In this document: positions 34,406 to 44,775 of the stretch, piece after piece
Layout of the letters: each line of letters opens with the position of its first letter
How positions within the stretch are numbered: position 1 is the stretch's first letter
Assembly: GCA_963680875.1 (NCBI GenBank)
Contig: OY804578.1
Span: forward strand, 104,809,689 to 104,873,688
DNA from: Bathymodiolus brooksi
Lineage: Eukaryota; Mollusca; Bivalvia; Mytilida; Modiolidae
Length of the DNA: 64,000 bases
Reading direction: 5' to 3'
The notes under the pieces: model-generated
The model's database searches: none
What the model saw: only the letters and a program-made list of their open reading frames with translations
What the model was told of the DNA's origin: nothing
Made by a program: the position numbers and the translations under genes

Positions 34406-34680
34406 TATTATTTTCTTTCCTACTTGTTAATATTATTATAATTTTTCCAATTTCTAAATATCTATAGAATTTTACTATGTACGATGTGACTAATGATATA
34501 CGTTCTCCTAGTATCTAAATCGTTTGTCGAAATCATCAAAATATATTGAAATAAATATTCTCAAATCAGAACAACTCTTAAAAAAAGATGTACCCAAGTT
34601 GTCTGAAATTGCAACAAAACAATACTTAAAATACATTTTAAATACTAAAATTGGAGTAATGTCTGTCTGGTGTACATACA
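34406..34680. other. No feature recognised
   Basis: AT-rich DNA, nothing recognised. Confidence 0.4.
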
Positions 34681-34684
34681 TGTG

Positions 34685-35100
34685 ACTATATTAATAAACG
34701 TTAGAGAATACCGAAGGGTCAAAATGGACAATCCAGAGAAACTGGCAACATAGGCTACACAAGACGAAGAAAAACAAAAAGAAAAACACATTATTGAGAA
34801 TTGAGAAAAAGGGTCAATGTTCGTCAAACGTTCCCACAGAATTTTGTTTATATATACCATTTATTTTGTTTGTATTTCTTGTATTGCATTGTCTTGACCC
34901 ACACGGGGTGCATCACCCAAAGCATATCAAGAGAAAACTTAGAGGAAACCGAAGGGGTAATAAAGAATGGACAATCGTGAGACACTGGCAACATTGGTTA
35001 CACAAGACACAGGGCGAAGACCAAAACAAAACAAACAAACAAACAAACAAAGACAAACACAAAAAAAAAAACATAAAACAAAAACAAAGAACACCAAAAA
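34685..35100 (+). repeat. CTGGCAACAT dispersed repeat, two partial copies
   Basis: Copy at 34690-34800: AACGTTAGAGAATACCGAAG, GAGAAACTGGCAACATAGGC. Copy at 34935-35030: TTAGAGGAAACCGAAGGGGT, GACACTGGCAACATTGGTTA. An A-rich tail with CAAA/CAAACA units follows to 35100. Confidence 0.65.
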
Positions 35101-35244
35101 GATGAGCAAATATTATTGTTATTATTATAAAAATAAGTAAATTTATATCAACACTATTTTAAGCTAGAAACATTGTATTTCTGTCAATTTATTAGACAAT
35201 CATAATAATATTTCGCCTCCTTAGACAAATGACAAGTGACATCT

Positions 35245-35250
35245 TTTATT
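35245..35250 (-). other. Candidate polyadenylation signal of receptor gene
   Basis: TTTATT on the plus strand is AATAAA on the minus strand, about 130 bases after the receptor stop codon. Confidence 0.4.
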
Positions 35251-35380
35251 TTTGATAACTGGTGAAAAAACATCTTGGGGAAAATGTAAAATGCTGCAAG
35301 ACGCTTGCTGCAAGGAATTTTGACGGTGTTAGCTGAATCTTGTTCCCTGTGGACTGCAAACTCGCATCGGGTGTCAAATA

Positions 35381-36633
35381 TTAACTCGATTTAGAATCTA
35401 ATGACTGCAGGCGAAACGATCGCGATGGCCTATCGCATGTAATATACATAAAATCACTTGATATGCAATCTGGTGACAAATCAAACGAATTCGATAGCCT
35501 ATCGCATGCGTAATATTCACAAGAATGGAAAGCTGGTGACAAGTCAAGCGATGGAGATATACTAAATGATTTCGATGAAGAATCGGATCGAAAAGAATGA
35601 TTTGTTGAACCGGGATCTGACAACAAGTCATGTGACGGTGAACATGATCTTGAAGTTGACGATGACATACCGCAGAGTGGCGATAATCGTATTGACGAAT
35701 ATTCACTCGGCGTAGATGACTGGAAATGAATTGGTGTTGTTGACGCATCATATGAGGGTTCGCTGTTGATGTTTATCACTGGCAAATTGTATTTACGACG
35801 TCTATAACACAGGCTCTGCATTTCGTGTTCGTCCATGGTATTTGTTTCTTGTGTAGAAGGATGTTCAGTAATAAAGTCGGTCATTACCGTTAAATATTGT
35901 ATTCGACAATCATCGAAATTTTGATGGTTTTTCTCAGTTGATTTTTCGATAGTTTGAAGATATGATTTGGAGTTTCTGCCTTTAATTATCCGATATGAAG
36001 TTTCTAAAATAAAAGGCAGAATCGATTCTGAAATTGCCTTCCTGTTTCGACACTGCAACATACCATCTGCTATTGGACTCATTAAAACCAGTGCAATTTT
36101 GGAACATAAAACTAAATTTTGATATATTACTAACAAATTGGGACCATTTGTGTTGAAACGCAGCGATGAAAACACAACAAATGGCGACCATGTACAAATA
36201 AAAACACTCAAATACAATTGAAATGACTGAAACAGAACTCGGAATCGCTTGCCATTAGACGATTTTGACTGTCTTGTGAATTTCATATGTGTGTCTTTAT
36301 AATAGCGGAAGGCAGACATTAAAATAACAACATGGACTGTTATTGTTGGAAGTACTCCACATATATGGAAGAACAACATCTTTACTTTCATACAAACGGG
36401 TGATTCTTTTACGAGAGTACTATTTCTGTCATCTAAATGTTGCGATTCATTCAAGACAGCAATCGAAGAAATGGCTGTTGACACAAGTATAATACAAAAA
36501 CTAGGTAGTAAAATAGACTGTATACTGATTAACAAAGACACACGTCCTCTGCATTTAAATATCCTCAGTTTTGTAATGGACACTAATAAATTCATACCAA
36601 GAAATATTCCGATTGTTATTATCTCCAGTTTGT
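35381..36633 (-). CDS. Orphan seven-transmembrane receptor, exon 2 (TM3 to C terminus)
   Basis: After an acceptor CTTTTTCAG (minus strand, 36634-36642) the frame runs 417 codons to TAA at 35381-35383. Hydrophobic segments in order: TM3 (IITIGIFLGMNLLVSI), TM4 (SIQSILLPSFCIILVSTAIS), a loop with one Cys, TM5 (MLFFHICGVLPTITVHVVIL), a basic third loop, TM6 (YLSVFICTWSPFVVFSSL), TM7 (LVLCSKIALVLMSPIADGML) and a Ser-rich tail of about 210 residues with degenerate repeats around YACDRLSNSF and ITCDRPSRSF. C-T-W-S-P in TM6 and S-P-I-A-D in TM7 resemble rhodopsin-class CWxP and NPxxY, but both are altered and no DRY follows TM3. The family is probably class A or a divergent relative; ligand unknown. 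The frame is intact, so it may be functional. Confidence 0.75.
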
Positions 36634-37754
36634 CTGAAAAAGAGTGAACAGTGTATAAAATAGATTATGGAAATATATATATATTCACGTGTAAAAAATC
36701 ATTCCGCGCTAAAATAGTTCCCTATATTTTTTCATATAAAACGTCACAATTTTCTATGATTATATCTATAGTAATATTTGGTGAACGAAAATTTAACTTT
36801 GAATTTATATCTTATTTAAAGATAAGTATAACTACAATTATTTGAAAATTATCAGAAGAATAAAGTATAGTTATTTTTAATTCTAAAAAAAAATATTTTT
36901 TCTCTAGCGTTTATTTTACGAAAATCTTGTAAGAAATGACTGGGCAATAAAAAAAATTTCTCAGAAAATCATGTTTTTATAAGACAATATGGAGTTGTTC
37001 AACAGTATAGCGCATACAAAAACCCCAATACCATACATTTTTATTATAGGCATATGATAAGAAAGTGGAATAAATGCACCTCTATAATATCAAATTCAAA
37101 CTGTCTTCGAGATATCAAGAAAAATACATTTTTATATTTGACATTATGTAATTTCAAAATGATAAAGAACTTGCTTCTAACGGAAGGTAAGTTGCTTAAT
37201 AATTTTTACCGCAAAATAATACAAAGAAACAGTATTTAGTATTCGTGTCCATATTATTCAACCAAATAATAGAAAGGCTTCTTGCGCACTAAATTAGATA
37301 TCAACATGCTGATCTCTGAAGAAATTTCTTAATAACTATGGCATAAACACCAACAAATCAAATCAAAATCAAATCTTAATAACTAAAGTGTAATTAAGTT
37401 CAGAGGACTAAATACTGAAGTCCCTGGTTCAGAAAACAAATTTTAAGACAAGAAAATGTTGAAATTACTTCAATAAAATAAAAAATATATTGAAATTAAA
37501 AGACTACCTGTGAAATAATTTTCAATTATGTATTCCAAAAATGACGCGCTACCATAACTGAACACTGTTGAATCAAGATAAATAGAAAACAAATTGCATT
37601 TTATTTTGTATTATTGGATGATTACTTTTACAATATATCTTAAAAATGACCCAAAAAATCGTGTAATCAAGATTTCTATTTTCAATGAACAATACTCAAT
37701 ACTGTTTTAAAGCAATCTACATTCAGACACGATGTTTCCTCAATACATCTAGTT

Positions 37755-37895
37755 GTTATAAAGTTTGTCAGTGACTTGTGACAGATCAGAAGTTTTCTGC
37801 GGGAACTCGGTTTCTCCCACTAATAAAACTTTCCGCTACGATATGCAGTATATGAAGCATACTGTTAAAAGTGGCGGGTTAAACACCCATATCAC
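37755..37895 (+). repeat. SINE fragment in receptor intron
   Basis: ATAAAGTTTGTCAGTGACTT, GGGAACTCGGTTTCTCCCAC and AAAGTGGCGGGTTAAACACC match the 3' half of the SINE at 43088. The tRNA head is missing. Confidence 0.65.
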
Positions 37896-37939
37896 ATACA
37901 GCCTGAAACGTTTTTTTTTTTTTAATTATCAATAATTAC

Positions 37940-38159
37940 CTGCTATCGCTGTTTGCTTTGCATGTGCAGTGCTAAGAGCGTGCACCTCTAATGGGAAAAC
38001 TGTTACCGTCATCAGCAGCAACACACCAGACTGTAACGTCTTCAACAGTTTAACCGGCTTACATTTCTTTTTCATACTAATCCACGACAGAAAATGAATG
38101 GAATTTAAAAGAACAGAAAACAATATGAGTAAACATTGAACTGCAAGAAAAAACTCCAT
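37940..38159 (-). CDS. Orphan seven-transmembrane receptor, exon 1 (TM1-TM2)
   Basis: The ATG at 38157-38159 is the first in frame after the flanking non-coding DNA. The exon encodes TM1 (FFLAVQCLLILFSVLLNSIH), a Lys-rich first intracellular loop and TM2 (SGVLLLMTVTVFPLEVHAL), and ends GCAG/GTAATT at 37940. The single leftover G joins the AC that starts exon 2 to make Asp, preserving the frame. Together the exons give about 490 residues with seven membrane segments. The extracellular N terminus is only a few residues and has no glycosylation site; an unseen upstream exon is possible. The 1.3-kb intron contains a SINE fragment at 37755-37895. Confidence 0.7.
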
Positions 38160-38578
38160 TAGTATGAGATGGACTAACGGAAATGCTTCACATTATAACT
38201 CTTCATATGGAAATGAAGATAATGACGTCCTTTGCCTTTTTTCTTCCGTTTTTGTTATTGGTAGATGTGGAAAGGTTAGCATCTTAATTCGTACCTGCTG
38301 AGCACATTAACACGTGAGTATCTTGTTTAGAACTTTAAATAACATATATGGCAATCCCCTTGTTATTTAATCTACCGTATTTCTTCTAATAAACGCCCGG
38401 GGGCGTTGACATTTTCCTAAAGGGGGGCGTTAATTAGAGAAAAAAATTCCAAGTTGACTTCGAGAAACAGACTATAGAATTTTACACGTGTGTCGGTTGC
38501 CCCATTGTTATCTATAAATATCACAATCCAGTTGATGTAAATTCTTATAAACGTGTTTGATAATCGTCTTATGAATCA

Positions 38579-38920
38579 ATGGAATATAATTTCAATAGTT
38601 CTATCAGGGGTTACCATGTCTATAAAAATGTGTGGAAATACGAAATTGGAGACAAACTAATATGTGAAAGAGAGGAAAACAATCCAAATGATAAATTTTC
38701 AGTAAAACTCGTTCTTCAGCGTGGGAATCCAGGACAGTGTGTTGGGCATGTTCCGATAGAGTTTAGCAAGATTTTTAACTATTTTTTAAGACGAGGAGGA
38801 AACATAAACGTGACTGTTACGGGAGATAAATTTTTTAACATTGGGCTTGAAGTACTGTGCACATATACATTTTCTGGAAATAATACCGATATGGAGAAAT
38901 TAAAAACTTTGTTAAAATAA
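38579..38920 (+). CDS. HIRAN-like protein encoded by pogo-like transposon
   Basis: The 113-residue frame is intact. It begins MEYNFNSSIRGYHVYKNVWK; then come a Gly-Asp-Lys-Leu with C-E-R-E, the N-P-N-D pattern, VGHVPIEFSKIFNYFLRRGG and a terminal beta-rich VTVTG..LEVLCTYTF. The order G(x)YHV - E-x2-NPxD - VGHVP - V-x-V-x-G fits HIRAN-type beta-barrel domains, which in HLTF/Rad5-type proteins bind DNA 3' ends. The whole protein is just this domain. TAA (38918-38920) overlaps the ATG of the transposase (38920-38922) as TAATG, so translation of the second ORF could depend on the first. The role in transposition is inferred, not known. Its frame is undamaged while the transposase is broken. Confidence 0.65.
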   Translation: MEYNFNSSIRGYHVYKNVWKYEIGDKLICEREENNPNDKFSVKLVLQRGNPGQCVGHVPIEFSKIFNYFLRRGGNINVTVTGDKFFNIGLEVLCTYTFSGNNTDMEKLKTLLK

Positions 38921-40284
38921 TGGAGACTTCAGCAAAAAAGACTAAATACACGTTTTCATTCAAACTTAAAGTTATTCAGTTTGCAGAGCAAAAAGGAAAA
39001 CATGCGGCAGCAAAACTATTTAAAATTGACAGAAAACGCGTGCGAGAATGGTGTAAAAATAAATCTGCAATAGAAAATGGACAAAAGAGTCAGAAAAGAT
39101 TACCAGGTGGGGGTAAACCTGTCCGCTATAAGGAAATTGACAATAAACTGATGGCATGGTTTCGTGAAAAACGAGATGCTGGTGTTCGTGTTACAGGAAA
39201 GGCCATGCGAGCAGAGGCATTAAGACTACATAAAGAAAACGGCAGTCAGTCATTTAAAGCATCAATTGGCTGGTTTGACAAATTCAAAAAACGACATAAA
39301 ATTACATTCAGAAGGTCAACACATGTCGCACAACATTCAACATCCATAGTAGACGATCGTGTCGACAAATGTTTAAATTTGTTATCCGGATGCGTAGATT
39401 TCGTGGATATGAAACCAGTGAAATAGGCAATATGGATGGGACCCCAGTGTGGTTCGAAATGCCAGGAAATTCAACATTAGCTGAACGTGGGGAAAAGGAG
39501 GTGCGTGTGGCAACAACGGGCCATGAAAAAGAAAGACTTACTGTTACGCTCGCTGCTTATGCTGACGGAACAAAACTACCTCCTCTTGTTCACCTACCTG
39601 GTGTCCGTCCACTACCATAAAATGAAGTTCCGAACGGTGTGGTAGTGTTTATGTGTGGATCGAGAAAAAAGTCTTGGGCAAATGAAGAAAGCATTAACTT
39701 TGGTTGAAAAGAATTTGGGGTTTAAACAACCAAAAACGCCGTTTTCTCGTTTGGGATGCCTTTAGGGCACATATAACTCCATCCATCAAGGAGTCTGTCC
39801 GAATGAAATACAACTCGGATCTGTGTGTTATTCCCGGAGGATGCACATCAAAATTACAGCCGGCTGATGTTTCATGGAATAAACGTTTAAGTCGCACTTA
39901 TCAGAAATGTATGATGAATGGCTATTTTCTGGACCTGTGGAGAAAACCAAAGGTGGCAACAGACGTGCTCCTTCTAAATCTTTAATTCTGAAATGGATCA
40001 AACAACCCTGGGATGCAATTTCTCCTGACATAATACGTAAATCATTTAAAAAATGTGGAATCTCGAATGCCTTGGACGGCAGTGAAGATAATTTATTTCA
40101 AAATGAAGGCGACGATGATCCATTTGAAGGATTCGACGAAGAGGACGTCAGAATGGATGAAGAAATTTTAGCAAACGTTTCGTCATTCAACGAACAAAAC
40201 ACCGAAATCAGCGATGGTGAAAACGAAATAAATTCAGAATTGGAAGAGGAAAATGAATCCGATTATGACAGTGACGGACATTAA
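38920..40284 (+). pseudogene. Pogo/Tigger-like transposase (CENP-B type HTH + DDE), degraded
   Basis: Domains in order: a pipsqueak/CENP-B-like helix-turn-helix (TFSFKLKVIQFAEQKGKHAA..VREWC), a second CENP-B/Tc5-type HTH (about residues 66-130, ..FKASIGWFDKFKKRH), and a DDE_1 catalytic core. The three acidic positions are visible: Asp in NMDGTPVWFEMPG (39434 region; most relatives have NMDET), Asp in FLVWDAFRAH (39740 region), and Asp in SKLQPADVSWNK (39860 region). An acidic C-terminal tail ends at 40284. Lesions: a one-base loss near 39378, TAA at 39618-39620, a one-base loss near 39697, a one-base loss near 39906. The lesions are few and simple, so the copy is moderately young. The protein would bind the inverted ends and cut and paste the element. 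Confidence 0.85.
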
Positions 40285-40859
40285 CGATGTGTAGCTTCTA
40301 CCAGTTGTATAAAATCTTTATGAAAAAACTTAGTTTTAGTTTAGAATAGTTACCGTAGTTCATTGATAGATAGATTTAGAGTGTAGATTATTGATTTATT
40401 TTCCGATGTACACGTAGCATGTGTAGCGAAGTGCATAATTAGCGGAACTACCGGTATTTTTGGAACTCATTGTTCGATTATTTTACAATTTTCATTAAGG
40501 CTCAAATCGATTACTGTATAATTCTAATTAAAGTTCTAAGATTACTGGTCTTGATTTATTTTTATGGAAATGGGGGCGTTTATTAGAAGTAAAAATGTTC
40601 TGTTGGCAGAATTAAGTGAGGGGGCGTTTATTAGAAGGGGGGCGTTAATTAGAAGAAATACGGGTACTGACATTTATATTCATTATGCTCGATAATGGTA
40701 TGATGTCCTGAGCCTATTTAAAACGAAGCCATTTAGCAGTACTATGACACAAATAAACCTTGCATAAAAGGGATCATTCCTTTCATTTGATTATTATTCG
40801 CCTAGTACTCATTGCATTGGCCGCCACTGACATGGTTTATTGGGTATATCTAGTATTGC

Positions 40860-42115
40860 TCCTAAAGACTTTTAAGCTATGTGACATTACACTCTGTTTA
40901 TTATGAACATACCTGTTGAAGGTAACTAGTATTCCAGAAACAGGTCGTGTGCAATAAATTGGATATCTATGTTTTTATTTTTAATATTATTAGAATTTAC
41001 GGTGTTATTGTGTAGATTTAAATGAATATTGAAAGCTAAGTATTTTATTTGGCTTGTTGTCTTGTGTTCGATTTATAAGACAATATAATTTCTATTTGCA
41101 TGTAAGCAAACATAATGTCTTAACATGCATTCAATCATCCTCGTTCATCGAACATTTTACGGTCGCCAACATGACTTGGATAACCGTTACGGAATATCTG
41201 TGTCACAAATGACCACGATCATGTTCCAGTTGTCCCGGGCCTTTTCTCATTAATGAATTATTACCGAGTTTGTGACTAGAGTAACACGACGGGTGTCACT
41301 AGTGGAGTAGGAACTGCTTACCCTTCCTGAGCATGGTAGTTTACCCCAGGATTTAGTGGGATTCATGTTCCTCGATCTTTTGTTTACTGTACTGCGTGTT
41401 GTAGATGGTTGTTTGTCCTTTTGTTCTTTTTCTTTCGGCCATTGTGTTGTCTGTCGTTCTTGGATTGACTGATTCTGATTGTCACTTTGTTATCTGTAAA
41501 CTCTTCTTAATCTTATGCGATTTTGGTTATCCTGTTTATGCCCTTTTTGGCCTCAAAAGACTATTTGATTATTTGGCTTTCCAATATTTTGATATCAGCA
41601 TACATAATGAAGATTATTCCACAAACGCTTCGTGCTCACTAAATTAGATATCTACCATTGTATTACATCGCTTGTTAAAGTCATATTCCCAGATGTACTT
41701 ATTGCCTGCTTGTTATGAATATTTTCTAATAAAGATAATTCTAGTCATTCCAGAAAATATGATAGCTACGTTTTTATTACTATCACTGGGTCGACTCCTG
41801 TGCTGGCGAACTACTAGTCGTCAAGGGTATTATTCGTCAAATAGTCAGGGCTTCGGGAATAACATGGTTTATTGGATATATTTATGCTTGAAATTTATAT
41901 TTCCTAAGTAATGTAGGTTATAAATAAAATCAAGGTTAATCTCCCTCAAACATAGGAAGAAGTAGCCGAGTCTATCCTGTTTAGATCCTTGTATTATATT
42001 TGTCCCAATTACGTTAATGGTTTTGGCTTTACATTCTTTCCACTATAAGAGTATCTGATGAAGATTATTGTATAAACCCTTCATGCGCTTTAAATTAGAT
42101 AGATACGTTTTTGTT
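40860..42115 (+). repeat. Cluster of three hammerhead-like PLE-associated repeats
   Basis: Three decayed copies are arranged in line: 40860-40980 (CTGTTGA at 40913, GAAAC at 40937, AATTGGATATCTATG), 41510-41665 (core eroded to ATAATGA and ACAAAC, AAATTAGATATCTACC) and about 41910-42115 (CTGATGA at 42055, TATAAAC, AAATTAGATAGATACG). They match the copies at 7130 and 10780. No RT survives beside them. Confidence 0.5.
41160..41510 (+). repeat. Mussel TTTGTCCTTTTG dispersed repeat, long copy
   Basis: It parallels 3670-4030: ATCTGTGTCACAAATGACCA, ATGTTCC, GAGTAACACGACGGGTGTCA, GATTTAGTGGGATTCATGTT, TTTGTCCTTTTGTTCTTTTT and TCACTTTGTTATC. Confidence 0.75.
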
Positions 42116-42261
42116 TGAAAAGTACTATTCCTAAGTAATGTAATTTATTAAAACTAAGGTTCTCCTACCTCATTGGTAACCTTAGACGTGGATATAGTGT
42201 TTAATGTTTTATTAAATTATTTTGCTTACTACCTTTTGACTATGGACGTACCTGATGAGAA

Positions 42262-42415
42262 AGAGTTTGAAGGTATCAAAGGGGCAATCAGAATCTTTAA
42301 ATTCGAAGGACAGACAACACATTTGACAACAGAAAAAACACAAAAGGGCAAACAACGATCTACAAAAAAACCTAAAGATCGAGTAACACGAATCCCACTA
42401 AGATTATTCCAGAAA
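42262..42415 (-). repeat. Mussel TTTGTCCTTTTG dispersed repeat, minus orientation
   Basis: GAAGGTATCAAAGGGGCAAT, AAAAAACACAAAAGGGCAAA, CAACGATCTACAAAAAAACC and GAGTAACACGAATCCCACTA are the complement of the family core. Confidence 0.75.
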
Positions 42416-42434
42416 TGCATCTTGTTAAAGTCAC

Positions 42435-42632
42435 ATTCGCGGCCGGCTTTGTAAATTACAAAAAGGGTGCACTCGACTCGCAGCTGCAAGTGATAAAGTT
42501 TACCAGTTGCTTGACCATGGTCGGTGGTTCTCTCCGGGTACTCCAGTTTCTTCCACCACTAAAACTGGTCGCCATGATATAGCTGAAATATTGCTGAAAG
42601 TGGCGTTAAGCACAATAAATCAAATCAAATCC
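42435..42632 (+). repeat. SINE, 5'-truncated
   Basis: GGCCGGCTTTGTAAATTACA, GGTGCACTCGACTCGCAGCT, CTCTCCGGGTACTCCAGTTT and CATGATATAGCTGAAATATT, GCTGAAAGTGGCGTTAAGCA match the SINE at 43088. It starts just inside the B-box region and ends with AATAAATCAAATCAAATCC. Confidence 0.8.
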
Positions 42633-43087
42633 AAAAAGGACTTCCGATTACTGTATCCCGGTTGTTTTAAACTTATGTTTTATGATACAGATCACAAATA
42701 AACATTCATTTTCTGGATTTCTTGTTGTTTCTTTCTGAACAAACATTCCAGAAGAATCCATGTTCTTATTATTTGTTTATATATAATTGTTTTTCTATTT
42801 TGTTAAATGGTATACTTAGTAGTCATCTACTGTATATAGACTGCATTTTATCCTTCTTTGAATGCATGTTGTATATGAACGTTATCGGTATATTTCATCC
42901 TTGTAATCCCCTTTATTGATAGGTTTTGGTCTTGTATAATACCATGAGGTGGACTTTTGCATATACTCCCCAATACTAAGAAAAAGTTTGTTCGTAATAC
43001 AAGATTACACGAAGAATCAATGGCTATGGGAATATGAAAATGTATCAGTTTCAGGTTTGTCATCTTTCCAGGTTTAATCAATTGTCG
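42633..43087. other. No feature recognised
   Basis: AT-rich DNA between two SINEs, nothing recognised. Confidence 0.4.
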
Positions 43088-43377
43088 GGGACCCGGATGG
43101 CTCAATGAGTTACGTAGTTGGATTACCTAACAACTCATACAAGCCTATCACCAATACGGCGTGGGTTTGCGCCCGGCTTGCAAATTACAAAAAGGTGCAC
43201 TCGACTCACAGCCGCAAGTGATAAAGTTTGTCAGTTGCTTGCCCATGGTTAGTGGTTCTCTCCGCGTACTCCGATCCGCGACTTCCTCCACCACTCAAAC
43301 TGGTCGCCATGATATAGCTAAAATATTGCTGAAAGTGGCGTTAGACACAATAAATTAAATCAATAAAATCAAAATCA
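43088..43377 (+). repeat. tRNA-headed SINE, complete
   Basis: The head ACCCGGATGGCTCAATGAGT with GGCGTGGGTTTGCGCCCGGC has tRNA-like A- and B-box regions. It is followed by the common body and the tail CATGATATAGCTAAAATATT, GCTGAAAGTGGCGTTAGACA and AATAAATTAAATCAATAAA. It is about 85% identical to 33465-33725 (minus). Confidence 0.8.
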
Positions 43378-43430
43378 ATTGTCGGAATGTCACCAAGCAT
43401 AGCTACATCTTATCATACCATGTACATGTA

Positions 43431-43995
43431 TCTTCGTACACCAGAAATTGGCGTGTATCCTCGTATACCAGAAATTGGCGTATATCCTCGTACACCAGAA
43501 ATTGTCGTCAATCCTCGTACACCAGAAATTGGCATATATCCTCGTACACCAGAAATTGGCGTGTATCCTCGTACAACAGAAAGTGGCGTGTATCCTCGTA
43601 CACCAAAAATTGGCGTATATCCTTGTACACCAGAAATTGGCGTGTATCCTCGTACACCAGCAATTGGCGTGTATCCTCGTACAACAGAAAGCGGCGTGTA
43701 TCCTCGTACACCAAAAATTGGCGTATATCCTCGTACACTATAAATTGGCGTATATTATCGTACACCAGAAATTGGCGTGTATCCTCGTACACCAGAAATT
43801 GGCGTGTATCATCGTACACCAGAAATTGTCGTGTATCCTCGTACACCAGAAATTGGCGTGTATTCTCATACACCAGAAATTGGCGTGTATTCTGATACAC
43901 CAGAAAATGGCGTATATCCTCGTACACCAGAAATTGGCGTGTATCCTCGTACACCAGAAATTAGCGTGTATCTTCGTACACCAGAAATTGGCGTT
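43431..43995. repeat. 27-bp minisatellite, about 21 copies
   Basis: Unit CCTCGTACACCAGAAATTGG followed by CGTGTAT (27 bp). Because 27 is a multiple of three, several frames on both strands stay open (9-residue repeats such as YPRTPEIGV on plus). There is no gene context around them. Confidence 0.95.
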
Positions 43996-44584
43996 GGTGT
44001 ATAATTGTAACAATTTTGTTTTGAGTGTACTGCATATTCGGGAGACAGAATTTAATTTATACAGAAAAATGAACTTTACGTCTATGCAGGAATGGAAAGA
44101 TTGTTAGTTTAAATTCCTAGTTTTGTTTGTATATGCTTTGCAGGGCATGTGAATTCGAAGGACGATAATACCCACTTCCACTTTTTTTTAAATTCTTGCT
44201 GATTTCTTTTCAATGCATTTTAATAGCCCGGTGTAATATCATGATGTGCATTACGGACAATAATCAGAATCCGACAAGCTTTTTATTTCTAATTAGGTTA
44301 TGCTGAATGGGCTATTTCCCATAAGGAAATATCAAATCAAAGCGCCAGAGGAAACAAATGAATTGAACAATAGAATCTGTAAACACGCACATGCGTACAC
44401 AAACATACCAGTATGTAATCATCTACTCCCATGCACACATCTACATGTGCCGCTGTAATGGATCGATTCTTTTACCAGCAGTGGTTTTAACATATTTTAT
44501 TGTAAAAAAAACATGATAATAGGATGAGATACATGTTTAAAAACTTAGAACATCTTCTCCTTTTATAAACAATATACATATATA
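43996..44584. other. No feature recognised
   Basis: AT-rich sequence, no supported feature. Confidence 0.4.
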
Positions 44585-44775
44585 GTTAAATAAAAGTTAG
44601 AAAACACTGAAGGGACAAGAATAAAAAAAATAGACAAACCAAAGAAACTGGCATCATTGGATACACAACACCACTATGCGCAAACAAACGCAAATAACGT
44701 AAATAAGGTATGAACCCTCTTACAAACAGCTGGAGGTAAAGACGAACCAAACGTCGTTTTTATGCGAAAAACGGA
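44585..44775 (+). repeat. CTGGCAACAT-type dispersed repeat, second long copy
   Basis: AAAAGTTAGAAAACACTGAA, GAAACTGGCATCATTGGATA, CAAACAAACGCAAATAACGT and CTGGAGGTAAAGACGAACCA match 5743-5978 in order. Confidence 0.7.

Larger units (their letters stand above)
38375..40664 (+). mobile_element. Pogo-like DNA transposon with HIRAN-like companion gene, complete ends
   Basis: The 2290-bp element lies between TA dinucleotides (38373-38374, 40665-40666), the target duplication of the Tc1/mariner-pogo superfamily. Terminal inverted repeats: left CCGTATTTCTTCTAATAAAC, right (reverse complement) CCCGTATTTCTTCTAATTAA. A sub-repeat GGGGGCGTTTATTAGAAG or GGGGGGCGTTAATTAGA occurs near 38403-38440 at the left and twice at the right (40569, 40619), giving each end several copies of a candidate transposase-binding site. 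Inside are two genes in the same direction: a HIRAN-like ORF and a pogo-type transposase. The coding part is about 1.7 kb. The transposase has several lesions, so this copy is non-autonomous now. Confidence 0.85.

Noticed and set aside
43387..44107. Repetitive proteins in four different frames
   Set aside because: Same arithmetic effect in the 27-bp minisatellite, with no gene context.
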